Shown: piece after piece, positions 7,901 to 15,919 of the stretch
How the letters are laid out: every line of letters starts with the position of its first letter
How positions within the stretch are numbered: position 1 is the stretch's first letter
Assembly (NCBI GenBank): GCA_947259225.1
Contig: CAMYLK010000005.1
Location: 1 to 64,000, forward strand
Origin: an uncultured Desulfobulbaceae bacterium
GTDB lineage: Bacteria > Desulfobacterota > Desulfobulbia > Desulfobulbales > Desulfobulbaceae
Direction: 5' to 3'
Length of the DNA stretch: 64,000 nt
Notes under the pieces: generated by a model
Databases searched by the model: none
The model's input: the letters and a program-made list of their open reading frames with translations, nothing else
What the model was told of the DNA's origin: nothing
Translations under genes and position numbers: made by a program

Positions 7901-8251
7901 ATGGTGGTGAAGAAGCACTTTGTCATTCGTTCAAAAATATGGATCGAAGACGATCACGGCAACGTCGTATTTGGCGATGGGCGTTACCGTATTTTGGACG
8001 CAGTTGATCGTTTAAGCTCCCTTCAGGGGGCTGCCCTGGAATTAAAGATGAGCTACAGAGCCCTCTGGGGAAGAGTTAAGGCATCAGAGGAGCGGTTGGG
8101 CCAGACGTTGGTTGAAAGACAGGGGAGGGGATCACGCCTGACCCCGTTTGCCCGTAAACTCATGATTCAGTTCCGGGAGCTGCAGGGTCGCATTCACCAT
8201 GAATCAGACGCTGTCTATTCCAGCCTCATTTCAAACTATATCGATCAGTGA
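7901..8251 (+). CDS. ModE-like winged-HTH regulator (DNA-binding domain only)
   Basis: 116 aa from ATG 7901, which has GGAGG four bases upstream. The sequence FVIRSKIWIEDDHGNVVFGDGRYRILDAVDRLSSLQGAALELKMSYRALWGRVKASEERLGQTLVERQGRGSRLTPFA is the N-terminal LysR-type winged helix of ModE: SL.GAA..L.MSYRA.W..V...E..LG..LV....G is diagnostic. Full ModE proteins add a tandem MOP (molybdate-binding) domain; here the protein ends about 35 residues after the winged helix, so no obvious oxyanion sensor is present. Divergent position and the shared palindrome imply that it represses tupABC and itself. How it senses tungstate, directly or through TupC, is open. Confidence 0.85.
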   Translation: MVVKKHFVIRSKIWIEDDHGNVVFGDGRYRILDAVDRLSSLQGAALELKMSYRALWGRVKASEERLGQTLVERQGRGSRLTPFARKLMIQFRELQGRIHHESDAVYSSLISNYIDQ

Positions 8252-8404
8252 ATGAATCGACAAATCAGTTTTATTCTATACACCGGTTCCGGTGTTGAAC
8301 AACAGTACAAGATACTATTTCTCCATTTTATTAATGGAAGGTATAATTAAGAATAGGGTGTAAAATAGCTTTTAACAGGCAGGTGGGTGGAGACGAGGTT
8401 AGAT

Positions 8405-10711
8405 ATGGTCGAAAATGAAGATCACTATGAAGATGTATCCAAGCAGTTAAGTTTCGAACGGCGCTTTAAGAAACTTGCCAACGCAATCCATACTGCCAGC
8501 ACCCCGAACGATATCATGGTTGGGCTCAGGGACCAGATACTCAGTGTCTACCAGGTCGAAATGGCAACCATCTTTCTTGTCGATACAGCCAAGATGCGGC
8601 TGGTTTCCTGGGTCCTCCTTCCGGGAGATTTCCTTGGCAAGATCCGGGTGCCAGTAGACAAGACAAGTATTGTCGGCTACGCAGCCACGACAAGGCAGAT
8701 AGTGGTGATCCGGGACGCATACGACCAGAAGGAATTACAAAATATTGATCCTGAACTCGAGTTTGACTCCTCATGGGACAAAAAAGCAGGGTGCCGCACC
8801 AGACAGGTGTTGGCTATGCCCATTTTATTTCAGGGAACTCTCATGGGAGTCATTCAGTTAATGAACAGGCTGGACGGTACTGAGTTCAGCGAAAATGACA
8901 GTAAACATAGTGCAGATCTGGCCGAAACATTGGGTATCGCCTTCCGGAATCTCAGGCAGCAGGAGACCAGAACGCCGACCAAGTATGATGTTCTTGTCCG
9001 CAAGGAAATGATTACCGAGAAGGAGCTGGACCGGGCTTTTGCCATCTCCAACCAGAAGAATGTAAATGTCGAAAAAATCCTGATGCAGAATTTCCGGATT
9101 TCCAAATATGACCTGGGAAATGCCATTGCCCAGCATTATCATACAATGTTTATCGATTTGAGTAACCTTGAGGTCGATACAGCCAGGCTTTATGAGGGTA
9201 TCAGTATTGACTACCTTCGAAAAACAGGACTTGTACCCATATATTTTGAAGATGGCAAGGTGACAATGGTGGCGGAGGATCCTGATAATCAGGCCCACCT
9301 GTATGAGATGAGGCAGGTGTTCAGGGCTGAAAGCGTAGAGGTCCTTTTCTCATTGCAATGTGACATTGAGGACTTTTATTCCCGGATGACAGCCGTTCAG
9401 GAAGGGAAACCGGTGGAAGGTGATTCTCAGGGCCAGACATTTGATGAAATTCTTCAGAAGATTAAGACGGGTGACACGGGGGTAAAAAAAGATAAATCCG
9501 AACAACCGGATACTGAGCAACGTCCCATCGTCATGCTGGTAAATCAAATTATCGAGGATGCCTGCAGATTGAATGCCTCGGATATCCATATTGAACCTTA
9601 CGGAATGGTACGTGATGGAGAGGTACGGTATCGTGTCGACGGTCAATGTATGAATGTCCTGACCGTCCCCAGAGTACACATCCGTGCGGTTGTAGCTCGC
9701 ATCAAGGTTCTTGCCGACCTTGACATCGCGGAGAGGCGCAAACCCCAGGACGGCAAAATAAAGTACCGTGCATCAGACGGGAAGGAAGTTGAACTGCGGA
9801 TTGCCACTGTTCCGACAAGTGACGGGAATGAAGACGTAGTGCTGCGGATTCTGGCCGGCAGCAAACCTCTCCCGTTAAACAAGCTCATGCCCCTCAGACT
9901 CGCCAGCAAGTTTGAACCGCTTATCAGCAGCCCTTATGGAATCATACTGGTTGTCGGACCAACCGGTTCGGGAAAAACAACAACTCTCCATTCTGCCCTC
10001 AATTACATCAATACCCCGGATAAAAAGATATGGACGGCAGAGGATCCGGTGGAAATAACCCAATACCGTTTGCGGCAGGTTCAGATCCATTCAAAGATCG
10101 GATTGACCTTTGCTGCTGCGATGCGGTCATTTCTCAGGGCAGACCCGGATGTCATCATGGTAGGTGAGATGCGTGATACCGAAACGGCAAAAATGGGTAT
10201 TGAGGCTTCTCTGACCGGCCACCTGGTTTTAAGTACACTCCATACCAACTCGGCATCGGAAACAATTGTGCGTTTGATCGATATGGGGATGGACCCGTTC
10301 AACTTTGCCGATGCCCTGCTCGGTATCCTGGCGCAGCGCCTGGTCAGGACGCTTTGTCAAAGGTGCCGACAGAAGTACAATCCCGATCAGGCTGAATATG
10401 GCCACCTGAAGGAACTCTATGGGGGAAAATTCGACCAGGATATTGAAAAGCCTTATTCGGACAAAGTGTTTTTCTATAGACCGAAAGGATGCCAGGCATG
10501 CAATGATACCGGTTACAAAGGCCGAGCCGGGCTATACGAACTCCTGGTGAAAGATGAAACCATGAATAAGCTCATTATCGAACGTGCTACTGCTGACGAG
10601 ATCAAGAAAGCTGCAATGGAAGCCGGTATGACAACACTCCTCCAGGAGGGCATACAAATGGTTTTCGCGGGTAAGACCGATTTCAACCAGGTTCTGCGGG
10701 TCTGCATGTAG
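8405..10711 (+). CDS. GspE/PilB-type secretion or pilus ATPase with N-terminal GAF domain
   Basis: 768 aa from ATG 8405 (GAGG six bases upstream; a GTG at 8387 is less good). Residues about 20-185 form a GAF domain (YQVEMATIFLVDTAKMRLVSWVL, VLAMPILFQGTLMGVIQLMNR). Residues about 195-330 match the MshEN/GspE N-terminal domain. The ATPase core has Walker A GPTGSGKTTT near 520, a Walker-B-like RADPDVIMVGEMRD with an HTNSA His box, and a tetracysteine Zn site CQRC...CQAC at about 650-700. It would drive assembly of a type IV pilus or type II-like pseudopilus. No pilC/gspF or pilin gene is adjacent, so the partner system is elsewhere. The GAF fusion suggests ligand-regulated activity. Confidence 0.88.
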   Translation: MVENEDHYEDVSKQLSFERRFKKLANAIHTASTPNDIMVGLRDQILSVYQVEMATIFLVDTAKMRLVSWVLLPGDFLGKIRVPVDKTSIVGYAATTRQIVVIRDAYDQKELQNIDPELEFDSSWDKKAGCRTRQVLAMPILFQGTLMGVIQLMNRLDGTEFSENDSKHSADLAETLGIAFRNLRQQETRTPTKYDVLVRKEMITEKELDRAFAISNQKNVNVEKILMQNFRISKYDLGNAIAQHYHTMFIDLSNLEVDTARLYEGISIDYLRKTGLVPIYFEDGKVTMVAEDPDNQAHLYEMRQVFRAESVEVLFSLQCDIEDFYSRMTAVQEGKPVEGDSQGQTFDEILQKIKTGDTGVKKDKSEQPDTEQRPIVMLVNQIIEDACRLNASDIHIEPYGMVRDGEVRYRVDGQCMNVLTVPRVHIRAVVARIKVLADLDIAERRKPQDGKIKYRASDGKEVELRIATVPTSDGNEDVVLRILAGSKPLPLNKLMPLRLASKFEPLISSPYGIILVVGPTGSGKTTTLHSALNYINTPDKKIWTAEDPVEITQYRLRQVQIHSKIGLTFAAAMRSFLRADPDVIMVGEMRDTETAKMGIEASLTGHLVLSTLHTNSASETIVRLIDMGMDPFNFADALLGILAQRLVRTLCQRCRQKYNPDQAEYGHLKELYGGKFDQDIEKPYSDKVFFYRPKGCQACNDTGYKGRAGLYELLVKDETMNKLIIERATADEIKKAAMEAGMTTLLQEGIQMVFAGKTDFNQVLRVCM

Positions 10712-10786
10712 GGAATTATTTCCCGCAGTAATTTATCCGTAACATTACTTTCAGTCACTCTTTTGAGACTGTACTTAGGCCCTCTA

Positions 10787-11268
10787 CTATTCCATTTCTG
10801 TTGGATAGCCAGCTTCCTCCCATTCGGCTATTTTCATATTGACATGAACTACATTGGTGAAGCCAAGATCTTGCAATGCCTTCGTTGCTAACGCAGCCCG
10901 GCCGCCTGTCCTGCAATAGATGTAGATTTTCTTTCCAGTATCGGTATTGTCCGGAAAGCCCACTTTCTTCCAAATTGTAAATTCTATCAGGCCCCGAGGA
11001 ATATATATCGCTCCGGCAACATAGCCGTCCTCGTATTCTTCAGGTAGACGTACACCAACAATCAAATCATAAGCCCTGCTATCCATACTGTCTTGAGAGC
11101 TGCCATATCAATGCTTTTATGGAGGCTCTTTTGAACGTTGCCAACCATTTGCGGGACAATATCCGGATACTTCTTTGGAGCTTTTTTGTCTGCACCTATT
11201 GATGCCCAAGAAAGAAAAAGACAGAAAGCTACTATTCCAACGAAGAATAATGTGTTTTTCTTTTTCAT
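10787..11268 (-). pseudogene. Exported rhodanese-like protein, broken by a frameshift
   Basis: Reading from ATG 11268 (strong AAGGGGGAG upstream) gives a signal peptide (MKKKNTLFFVGIVAFCLFLSWASIGA) and KKAPKKYPDIVPQMVGNVQKSLHKSIDMAALK, then hits a stop at 11062. The rest of the rhodanese domain resumes one frame over from about 11086: DSRAYDLIVGVRLPEEYEDGYVAGAIYIPRG and the active-site loop YCRTGGRAALA, with the catalytic Cys intact. A one-base loss near 11084-11092 explains it. In an intact protein this would be a periplasmic single-domain sulfurtransferase. Either a real recent pseudogene or a sequencing error; the neighbouring gene decay favours the former. Confidence 0.75.
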
Positions 11269-11297
11269 GGCTCCCCCTTCTTTTAACTCTTTACTTT

Positions 11298-11747
11298 TCA
11301 TTCTGAGTTGCCACCGGCAAACAAGGCTTCTGCAAGTAGATCGTCCCGGCCGTAGATATCCTCGTAAAAATACAGGGTGCCGTCTTTCGGGTCCAGGTAT
11401 ACCGTACGGTACAATATGTAAACAGGCATGGGTTGCTTCAGGGAGACAACCTGTCTTTTCCGGCTTGCAACGATTTCATCCACCCTGGTCTCTGTCCAAC
11501 CATTTTCTTCCCCGCCCAGAACCCATGCCGCCATTTCAGCCGGCCGGTCCATACGAATGCAGCCGTGACTGAACGCACGCCGCTCCTCACGGAATTTGTC
11601 ATGGTTCGGGGTATCATGCAGGTACACATTAAACTTATTGGGAAAAATCAGCTTCAGGGTGCCAAGCGCATTGTCCGGACCGGGATCCTGGCGGATACGA
11701 TATTTTTCCATGCCTCTTTTTGATACCTTGTTCCAATCAATGGCCAC
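11298..11747 (-). pseudogene. L,D-transpeptidase (YcbB/YkuD type), N-terminally truncated
   Basis: Only the last 149 residues or so of a YcbB-like enzyme remain. IDWNKVSKRG, YRIRQDPGPDNALGTLKLIFPNKF, VYLHDTP and the catalytic AFSHGCIRMD (Cys nucleophile) are all typical of the C-terminal YkuD domain. Family members run to 500-600 residues with a signal peptide and peptidoglycan-binding domain, all missing here. The frame is open only back to a stop about 20 bases beyond the GTG at 11747. It abuts and overlaps the end of a truncated response regulator. This looks like a deletion junction; the fragment is unlikely to be exported or active. Confidence 0.8.
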
Positions 11748-12186
11748 GGAATTCTGCGATCATTTCTGCGCTACGTTCTTCGACAAGCCGTTCCATGTTT
11801 TTCTGCATCTGATGAAAACGCAAATGGGTTCGTACCCGGGACAGGACTTCCCGCTCATGGAATGGTTTGGTGATGAAATCGATACCACCTGCTTCGAAAC
11901 CCTTAATTCTGTCGCCGTCATCCTGCAGTGCACTGATAAATATGATGGGTACTTTTTGTGTACACCGGTCCTGTTTTAGGTGCCCGCAAAATTCAAAACC
12001 ATCCATCTCAGGCATTTGTACGCCCAGCAGGATCAGTCCGGGTGGTTTTGCCAGAGCCGAGTCAAGAGCCATTTGCGCTTTTTCCGCCGGCCGGACCGTA
12101 TATCCATTTCTTTCCAATAACTCTGTAAGCAGCTGAAAATCTGGAACCTCATCATTAACGACAAGGATATCATTATCAATGTTCAT
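11737..12186 (-). pseudogene. Response regulator receiver domain, truncated and degenerate
   Basis: 149 aa starting at ATG 12186 with AGAGGTGGC upstream. Residues 5-120 are a CheY-like receiver (DILVVNDEVPDFQLLTELLE, PIIFISALQD, FITKPF). The phospho-acceptor position reads LILLGVQMPEMDG, where Asp of the usual LLD.xMP is Gly, and the acidic pair is ND. After the receiver comes QMQKNMERLVEERSAEMIAEF, the helix that normally leads into a kinase, GGDEF or PAS module, but the frame stops 3 codons later. It is probably the surviving head of a larger signalling protein fused by deletion to the transpeptidase tail. Unlikely to be phosphorylated. Confidence 0.75.
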
Positions 12187-12390
12187 GCCACCTCTTTGGT
12201 CTGACCACGGATATGCCCGTATAGTTATTATCAGTTAATCTGTTCATGCAAATTGTATTACAGTAAGGGAACAATTGAAAGCCTAGTTTTCTGATATCAG
12301 GGTATGCTCGAAGGAACATACTTCAGCTGTTTAATCTGCTTGTCAGGCTTTTCACTTCTTAACTGCATGGCCGATAAGATAAGGGGCGAT

Positions 12391-12765
12391 ATGAACCGGG
12401 ATATAAAAGAACTCAAACGGCAGGATATATGTAAAGAGACACAATCAGGTCACCTTGATTATCGGCTTGCTATGAAAATGATCAACTCGATTGCCAGCGC
12501 TCTTGATACATATTCTGATATGAACATATTGATTGATCAAAGAGATACTTCTTTGAGCTCGGGAAACCTCAGTGAAGTCATGGAGATATTGGAAAGTATG
12601 GACATCAGGAACGTTTCCTTCACGAATAAAATTGCAAACGTCGTACCCAATGATCAAAGCCGTCTTAGATTAGCCAATGTGGTTAAAACAGTCCTTAATC
12701 TGGCAGGTAATACATATGAAGTTTTTACGGATTACGATGAAGCTATACGCTGGTTGGTTGATTGA
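12391..12765 (+). CDS. SpoIIAA/STAS-like small protein
   Basis: 124 aa from ATG 12391, preceded by AAGGGG at 12381; the longer frame from 12304 has no RBS. The pattern GHLDYRLAMKMINSIASALDTYSDMNILIDQRDT...FTNKIANVVPNDQSRLRLANVV...YEVFTDYDEAIRWLVD has the beta-alpha alternation and closing 'F.D..EAI.WL' of SpoIIAA-like/STAS-like domains. Such proteins often act in partner switching or lipid binding, but nothing nearby (no kinase or phosphatase) shows which. Stands alone, divergent from the damaged response regulator. Confidence 0.55.
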   Translation: MNRDIKELKRQDICKETQSGHLDYRLAMKMINSIASALDTYSDMNILIDQRDTSLSSGNLSEVMEILESMDIRNVSFTNKIANVVPNDQSRLRLANVVKTVLNLAGNTYEVFTDYDEAIRWLVD

Positions 12766-13031
12766 GTCGTCGCAAAAGTGTTATATAGACCTGGAAGTCG
12801 TTTCTGTAGCCGAACCTGTCCGCTTCTGCGAAAAAGCGGGTAAAGCGCCAGCTACCCTATAACATAACTCCTTAACTCTCATATCACCATCTTCCTTTTC
12901 GTTCCCATATACCACTAAAGTTTAATTGACCCCTTTCGTCCCAGCAGCTATAATATGTTATATATTCAAGTGGAAAGGTGTTTGAAGCAGGATTCAATAA
13001 ATATCCAACCGCAACCAAAAGGAGGAAAGAA
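12766..13031. other. Intergenic region with repeat copy 1
   Basis: 266 bp upstream of the outer-membrane protein gene. It contains a small hairpin (CCGCTT 12820-12825 / AAGCGG 12834-12839) without a T-tract, and the first copy of the repeat described separately. The gene's promoter must lie here; an AT-rich TATAATATGTTATATA stretch at about 12950-12965 is the best -10 candidate. Confidence 0.5.
12889..12932 (+). repeat. Intergenic repeat, copy 1
   Basis: Block ATCTTCCTTTTCGTT, then CCATATACCACTAAAGTTTAA, then TTGACCC. It matches copy 2 (13952-13995) at nearly every position with identical internal spacing, and copy 3 (15669-15691) in the core. Upstream of the beta-barrel gene, same orientation. 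Confidence 0.7.
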
Positions 13032-13625
13032 ATGAGGTATGTCATTGGTGCAGTGGTATTCTCCATGTTGATCTTCACAGGAGGTGCCTGTTTTGCTGCA
13101 GATGAAAGTGGTGCGTATGTAAAAGGTATACTCAAGTATGTCATGCCGGCCGACCCGTCAATCGAAGGTATCAATGCCGACATGGATAACGGTTTTGGCT
13201 GGGGCGGCGCCGTGGGTTGGAGGATCAACCAGTTCAGGGTGGAAGGAGAAATCACCACCCAGAAGACCGATCTTGATGCGGTCAGCACGGATGCTACAGG
13301 CAAGGTATCCATAGACTCGGGAGACATCAGGATGACCACCTTTCTGGTCAACGGCTACTGGGATATTCCAGTTCAGGATAATTTCGGCTTTTATCTTACC
13401 GGCGGCCTGGGATATGGAAATGCCGAAGTGAGCATTTATAATATAGATGATGACGACGGCGGCTTTGCCTGGAAAGTCGGTGCCGGGTTATTCTATAACA
13501 TTAATCCTAACATGGCCGTTGATCTTGGTTGGGAATATGTCACTATGGATGATGCTGACCTGGACGCTACAGTAGAGGATCTGTATACAAACAACATCGT
13601 TGCTGCTTTCAGGTATTCTTTCTAA
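13032..13625 (+). CDS. Outer-membrane beta-barrel protein (OmpA/OmpW-like porin fold)
   Basis: 197 aa from ATG 13032 with AAGGAGG seven bases upstream. Signal peptide MRYVIGAVVFSMLIFTGGACFA, cleaved before ADE. The mature protein alternates amphipathic strands (AYVKGILKYVMP, FGWGGAVGWRINQFRVEGEIT, FYLTGGLGYGNAEV, FAWKVGAGLFYNINPNMAVDLGWEYV) and ends in FRYSF, the aromatic C-terminus recognised by the BAM complex. About eight strands fit the length. A small outer-membrane barrel of unknown cargo. It has its own terminator just downstream. Confidence 0.8.
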   Translation: MRYVIGAVVFSMLIFTGGACFAADESGAYVKGILKYVMPADPSIEGINADMDNGFGWGGAVGWRINQFRVEGEITTQKTDLDAVSTDATGKVSIDSGDIRMTTFLVNGYWDIPVQDNFGFYLTGGLGYGNAEVSIYNIDDDDGGFAWKVGAGLFYNINPNMAVDLGWEYVTMDDADLDATVEDLYTNNIVAAFRYSF

Positions 13626-13653
13626 TTTCGCCTATCACCGAAATCAACTCGCG

Positions 13654-13683
13654 CCTGGTCGGCTTTCGGGTCGACCAGGTTTT
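13654..13683 (+). terminator. Intrinsic terminator after the beta-barrel gene
   Basis: CCTGGTCG (13654-13661) pairs perfectly with CGACCAGG (13672-13679) around a 10-nt loop, followed directly by TTTTATT. It lies 29 bp after the stop codon. Confidence 0.85.
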
Positions 13684-13685
13684 AT

Positions 13686-14122
13686 TCAATGCATAAGTCC
13701 AAAAAACAATTTTACCACCTTTATGAACTACCTTTCCGGTATACTTGTGTTTCTTGTCTGAACCTCTCAGCAGTAATGTCAGTTAGGTCATCAGTTCTCC
13801 GTACTGTAAATTATCTGTTACGATCTTCAGTTTAGGTTCAAACGTTCACTTCCAGCCGACCAGGCCTGATTGAGTATAAAGATCATAACACTCTAATGAG
13901 CCATATCCCAATCATCTCTAAACACATTTATACTGGACGAGCAGGTCCCAAATCTTCCTTTTCGTTTCCAAATACCACTAAAGTGTACTTGTTCCCCTTC
14001 TCCTCCTGGAGATATCATATTATATAATTATTTTTTCCATACTGTTATTCCTTACCGCTTGTGTAATCAACATAGAATGAGTGGTCTGGACAGGAACCAA
14101 AAAGAGAGGGGAAGGGAGCGAA
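13686..14122. other. Intergenic region upstream of pyk
   Basis: 437 bp without an ORF that has an RBS. It contains repeat copy 2 (13952-13995) followed by an AT-rich stretch (about 14012-14040) that could hold the pyk promoter. No tRNA or other recognisable structure. Confidence 0.5.
13952..13995 (+). repeat. Intergenic repeat, copy 2
   Basis: ATCTTCCTTTTCGTTTCC, then AAATACCACTAAAGTGTA, then CTTGTTCC. It has the same orientation relative to the downstream gene as copies 1 and 3. The core CACTAAAGTG is a short dyad (CACT/AGTG). Confidence 0.7.
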
Positions 14123-15559
14123 ATGAAACTGCCGTCACAGAGAACAAAGATCGTCTGCACCATCGGCCCGGCATCGAATAAGCCGGAGATCATGGAAGAA
14201 ATGTTGCTGGCCGGGATGAATATCGCCCGCCTCAATTTTTCTCACGGCAGTTTTGACAGCCACCGGGAAATAATCCGGAACCTGCGGGCAGCTGCACAGT
14301 CCACCGGGCGCCGGCTGGCAATCATGGGAGACCTGTCAGGTCCCAAGATGCGGATCGGTATGCTGGCAGAGGAACCGCTGGAACTGAAAGCAGGCAATCT
14401 CTTCACCCTGACGACTGACGACATCGTCGGCGATGCGGACAGGGCTTCTGTCACCTTCGAGCGACTGCCTCAGGCGGTCAGAGGGGGGGACACTCTTTTC
14501 CTGAACGACGGTATCATTCAGTTGGAAGTCCAGTCGGTAGCTGGCAGCTCTGTAGTGTGCAGGGTGGTCGCAGGTGGCGAACTGCGATCCCGCAAAGGGC
14601 TCAACCTGCCGGGCATTAACCTCGGCATTTCTGCTTTTACAGAACGGGACAATGAATGTTTGAAATTTGCTGCGGATGAGGGCCTTGATGCTATCAGCCA
14701 GTCATTTGTCGAATCAGGTGGTGACATCAGGGCCGTCCGGCAGGCAGCGGACGCATTGGGCTACAAACCTTTTATTATTGCCAAGATTGAACGATCAAAT
14801 GCCCTCCACCATATGGATGATATCCTTGAAGCTGTGGACGGGATCATGATTGCCCGCGGCGATCTTGGCGTTGAGGTCCCGATCGAACAGATCGCCATTA
14901 CCCAGAAAGATCTCATGCGGCAGGCCAACAGAAGGATGAAGCCGGTCATTACCGCCACGCAGATGCTGGAATCCATGACCAGGAACCGGCGGCCGACAAG
15001 GGCTGAAACCACGGACGTTTCCAATGCCATCCTTGACGGCACAGACTGTGTTATGCTGTCGGGCGAGTCGGCCATAGGAAGGTATCCGGTGGACGCTGTC
15101 ACTATGCTGGCCAGGATAGCCGCCCAGGTCGAAAAACACCGGCGCAAGATATCGGTACGGGAGATATATGACGGAATTGATATCAGGAGCAGGGTGAAAC
15201 CTGCGCACCTGGTCGCCATCGGGATCGAGGCGTGCTTGGAGTATGCAGTCCCGGCCGCCGTCTTTGTGCCGACGCAAAGCGGTGCGACCGCCCGGAGCTT
15301 GTCACTTTTCAGGCTGCCGGTATGGACCATCGGCATCAGCTCGAATAAAAATACCTGCCAGGGGCTGGTATTTTCCTCCGGCGTGCATCCTGTGTATAAT
15401 GAAGACCATCCTGCCGATTATTCACCGTTTGTCCGGCAATGGCTCAGGGATTATGAAATCGAGGGGAATATTGCCGTGCTCACGGAAGGGCCGTCATCGA
15501 AGCATCCTGGATCAAACCATCGGATGGAGATCATAAAACTGAGGCAATCCGAAGAATAA
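14123..15559 (+). CDS. pyk: Pyruvate kinase
   Basis: 478 aa from ATG 14123; AGGGAG lies 4-9 bases upstream, whereas the longer GTG frame (14081) has none. The N-terminus RTKIVCTIGPASNKPEIMEEMLLAGMNIARLNFSHG is the classic pyruvate kinase opening. GDLSGPKMRIG, the active-site lysine in KIERSNAL, MIARGDLGVEVP, and TATQMLESM with P.PTRAE..DV.NAI.DGTD.VMLSGE complete the barrel. The C-terminal allosteric domain follows. It converts PEP and ADP to pyruvate and ATP. Monocistronic, own promoter region. Confidence 0.95.
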   Translation: MKLPSQRTKIVCTIGPASNKPEIMEEMLLAGMNIARLNFSHGSFDSHREIIRNLRAAAQSTGRRLAIMGDLSGPKMRIGMLAEEPLELKAGNLFTLTTDDIVGDADRASVTFERLPQAVRGGDTLFLNDGIIQLEVQSVAGSSVVCRVVAGGELRSRKGLNLPGINLGISAFTERDNECLKFAADEGLDAISQSFVESGGDIRAVRQAADALGYKPFIIAKIERSNALHHMDDILEAVDGIMIARGDLGVEVPIEQIAITQKDLMRQANRRMKPVITATQMLESMTRNRRPTRAETTDVSNAILDGTDCVMLSGESAIGRYPVDAVTMLARIAAQVEKHRRKISVREIYDGIDIRSRVKPAHLVAIGIEACLEYAVPAAVFVPTQSGATARSLSLFRLPVWTIGISSNKNTCQGLVFSSGVHPVYNEDHPADYSPFVRQWLRDYEIEGNIAVLTEGPSSKHPGSNHRMEIIKLRQSEE

Positions 15560-15919
15560 ATGCAGGGAACACTGAAAGGGGCATCTCTTCTATCAGGTTG
15601 CTATGGGGGCAGATTTCGTTCTTTAATTTCGCGATACCTGCCGCTTCATTTTACTGTCCTATTCACCATACCACTAAAGTGTAATTGTTCCTCTGTAGTA
15701 ACGGGAGATATATTTACGTAAAATATACAGGGGGAGATATTTTCGGATGACGATCTTTTACCGGACATTTACAGTGTCTGGTTGTATATATTCTTAACTT
15801 TATATGTTAATTCATTTAAAATTAATATAATGTGGATTAATTTTTACAATTTCATACAGTGCAGCCATTCTGCTGTGTTTGTTCAGTACATATCACTACC
15901 ATATCTGTAGGGAGATACA
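15560..15919. other. Intergenic region upstream of the RND operon
   Basis: 360 bp. It contains repeat copy 3 (15669-15691), a TTTACGTAAA palindrome (about 15711-15720) within GGGAGATAT-like direct repeats, and long AT tracts. Probably the promoter/operator region of the efflux operon. No regulator gene is nearby. Confidence 0.5.
15669..15691 (+). repeat. Intergenic repeat, copy 3 (core)
   Basis: TACCACTAAAGTGTAATTG followed by TTCC, identical in the core to copies 1 and 2 apart from one or two bases; the upstream T-rich part is only partly conserved. Confidence 0.65.

Noticed and set aside
8281-8294. Dyad CACCGG-TT-CCGGTG upstream of the GspE gene
   Set aside because: Short and without a T-tract or nearby promoter boxes; probably chance.
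10711-10724. GGGAA-ttat-TTCCC hairpin after the GspE gene as a terminator
   Set aside because: Only five base pairs and no T-run follows.
11062-11092. Programmed frameshift in the rhodanese gene
   Set aside because: No slippery heptamer or downstream structure is evident; a simple one-base deletion is enough.
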